NCBI GenBank assembly: GCA_965222485.1
Contig: CBDCUC010000039.1
Location: forward strand, 744,001 to 808,000
DNA: 64,000 bases
Origin: CBDCUC01 sp965222485
GTDB lineage: Bacteria > Pseudomonadota > Alphaproteobacteria > Rhizobiales > Hyphomicrobiaceae
Reading direction: 5' to 3'
Both the position numbers and the translations under genes were made by a program. Each line of letters opens with the position of its first letter. Position 1 is the stretch's first letter. This document shows, piece by piece, positions 63,263-64,000 of the stretch. Under the pieces are notes generated by a model. It saw only the letters and a list, made by a program, of their open reading frames with translations, had not been told where the DNA came from and did no database searches.

Positions 63263-64000
63263 TCAGAAACAATCCTGGTATGCCGGAGGGCCCTTCCAAT
63301 GGACCGGACAACTCGCAGCGCTGAACACCCCGCGCGCAATGGCTCGCGCCATCACGTCCGCTGCGGCAGTTCCTAGAATGGTAACGGTGCTTAGGTCATC
63401 CACGATGTCGCCGCCGCCTTCAATCGGCACCTCGCCTGTGGACAAGGCGAACACCACGTCCCCGTCCAATGGTGCGTGCACAGGCCAAAGCGCACGCGCC
63501 AAACCGGCTTGCGCCATGACCGCAATCCGCTGCGTCTGAGATTTGTTCAGCCGCGCATTGGTCGCGACCACACCGATGGTCGTATTTTGGCTGGGCCCAG
63601 TTTTGAGCATTGGCGGATAGGTCGTGCCGCTCCAATCGAGCGGGCCGCCACGCCCGCCAAATTCATCTGTCCGTTCCAACGCATGGGCCCAAAAATGTGG
63701 CCCTGCACCCATTGTCGCCGATCCAAGCGAATTAACCGCAACAACAGCACCAATGATCAGGCCGTGTTCAATGTGCAGCGATGCGCTTCCAAGCCCGCCG
63801 CGCAAATTTGCTGTTGATGCGCCAAAACCGGCACCGGCGCTACCGATCTCAAAGACCCCATCAACAAGGTTGTCGCAAGCCGCAAGAGCCAAATCCTCAT
63901 ATGGCGCACGCGAACCCCACGCCTTGTTCCCGCCATTCGAAAGATCAAACAGAATGGCCTGCGGCACGATGGGAATGCGGTTGCCCCCCACATTGAGCCC
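63263..64000 (-). CDS. P1-family peptidase (DmpA/L-aminopeptidase-D-esterase type), N-terminus cut by the window end
   Basis: At least 242 residues are visible and the frame runs off the right edge, so the N-terminal 80 or so residues are missing. Landmarks of the family are GGNRIPIVPQAILFDL, GFGASTANLRGGLGSAS and the self-processing region GAVVAVNSLGSATM, where relatives cleave to expose a nucleophile. Also present are NTTIGVVATNARLNKSQTQR and a DGDVVFALSTGE segment. These N-terminal-nucleophile enzymes act on D- or beta-amino acid amides and esters. The C-terminus ends at a TGA at 63263-63265. Confidence 0.88.
   Translation of the reverse strand, partial: GLNVGGNRIPIVPQAILFDLSNGGNKAWGSRAPYEDLALAACDNLVDGVFEIGSAGAGFGASTANLRGGLGSASLHIEHGLIIGAVVAVNSLGSATMGAGPHFWAHALERTDEFGGRGGPLDWSGTTYPPMLKTGPSQNTTIGVVATNARLNKSQTQRIAVMAQAGLARALWPVHAPLDGDVVFALSTGEVPIEGGGDIVDDLSTVTILGTAAADVMARAIARGVFSAASCPVHWKGPPAYQDCF

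Noticed and set aside
1..64000. CRISPR arrays, tRNA/rRNA genes, prophage and intact insertion sequences
   Set aside because: Reading all intergenic stretches, I saw no regular direct repeats, no T-arm-like GGTTCGAATCC box in a spacer, and no transposase or phage genes.

Overview
The window reads as a chromosomal segment of an alphaproteobacterium, most likely of the order Hyphomicrobiales (Rhizobiales). This is inferred from gene content and order: a sensor-kinase end followed by ccmI-ccmE-ccmF-ccmH, degP, a two-component pair and glnE; the block purB / DUF1476 (ATP synthase zeta inhibitor) / purC-purS-purQ / purL / bolA / grxD; PleC/DivJ/PdhS-type kinases; TIGR02281 aspartic proteases with DUF1289; and an ornithine decarboxylase behind a structured leader. 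No tRNA, rRNA, CRISPR array, prophage or intact insertion sequence was seen.

Layout. 1-18.3 kb is a conserved envelope and respiration block: the 3' end of a FeuQ-like kinase, a glycine-zipper lipoprotein, cytochrome c maturation genes, a secreted trypsin-like protease, DegP, an OmpR-type regulator with its kinase, GlnE, a degenerate histidine kinase and aminopeptidase N. 18.7-28 kb is more accessory: a DUF2189 membrane protein, an RND efflux pump with a divergent TetR-type repressor and two matching 19-bp operator palindromes, a Tat-exported alkaline-phosphatase-fold protein coupled to a membrane protein, and a bactofilin. 28.4-36.5 kb has a dicarboxylate transporter, DusA, an acyl-CoA thioesterase, a phosphohexomutase, a DUF1289 / aspartic protease group and a PleC-like kinase. 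37-44.7 kb is metabolic: two GSTs, an MBL-fold hydrolase, a uracil-DNA glycosylase relative, an Lrp regulator, a phasin, a lipid kinase coupled to a beta-hydroxyacid dehydrogenase, and threonine ammonia-lyase. 44.8-49.6 kb holds the most unusual content: a small membrane protein behind a perfect CtrA-type site, then an exported caspase-like protease with Sel1 repeats followed by an exported c-type cytochrome-DUF4384 protein. 49.6-52 kb is a polyamine module (structured leader, ornithine decarboxylase, agmatinase). 52-64 kb has a PqiA-like membrane protein and the purine biosynthesis genes, and runs out of the window inside a P1-family peptidase.

How they fit together. The Ccm proteins attach heme to exported apocytochromes, and the CxxCH protein at 47.7 kb would be a client. 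DegP and the adjacent two-component system look like envelope-stress functions. The purine genes encode five pathway enzymes, arranged with the Fe-S/redox pair BolA and monothiol glutaredoxin.

The best candidate for an undescribed system is the caspase-Sel1 / cytochrome c-DUF4384 pair. Other items worth attention are a histidine kinase that keeps its phospho-acceptor His but has lost its ATP-binding boxes, two paired operators at the efflux locus, a switch-like hairpin over the decarboxylase Shine-Dalgarno, and a perfect 20-bp palindrome ahead of a small basic protein gene.
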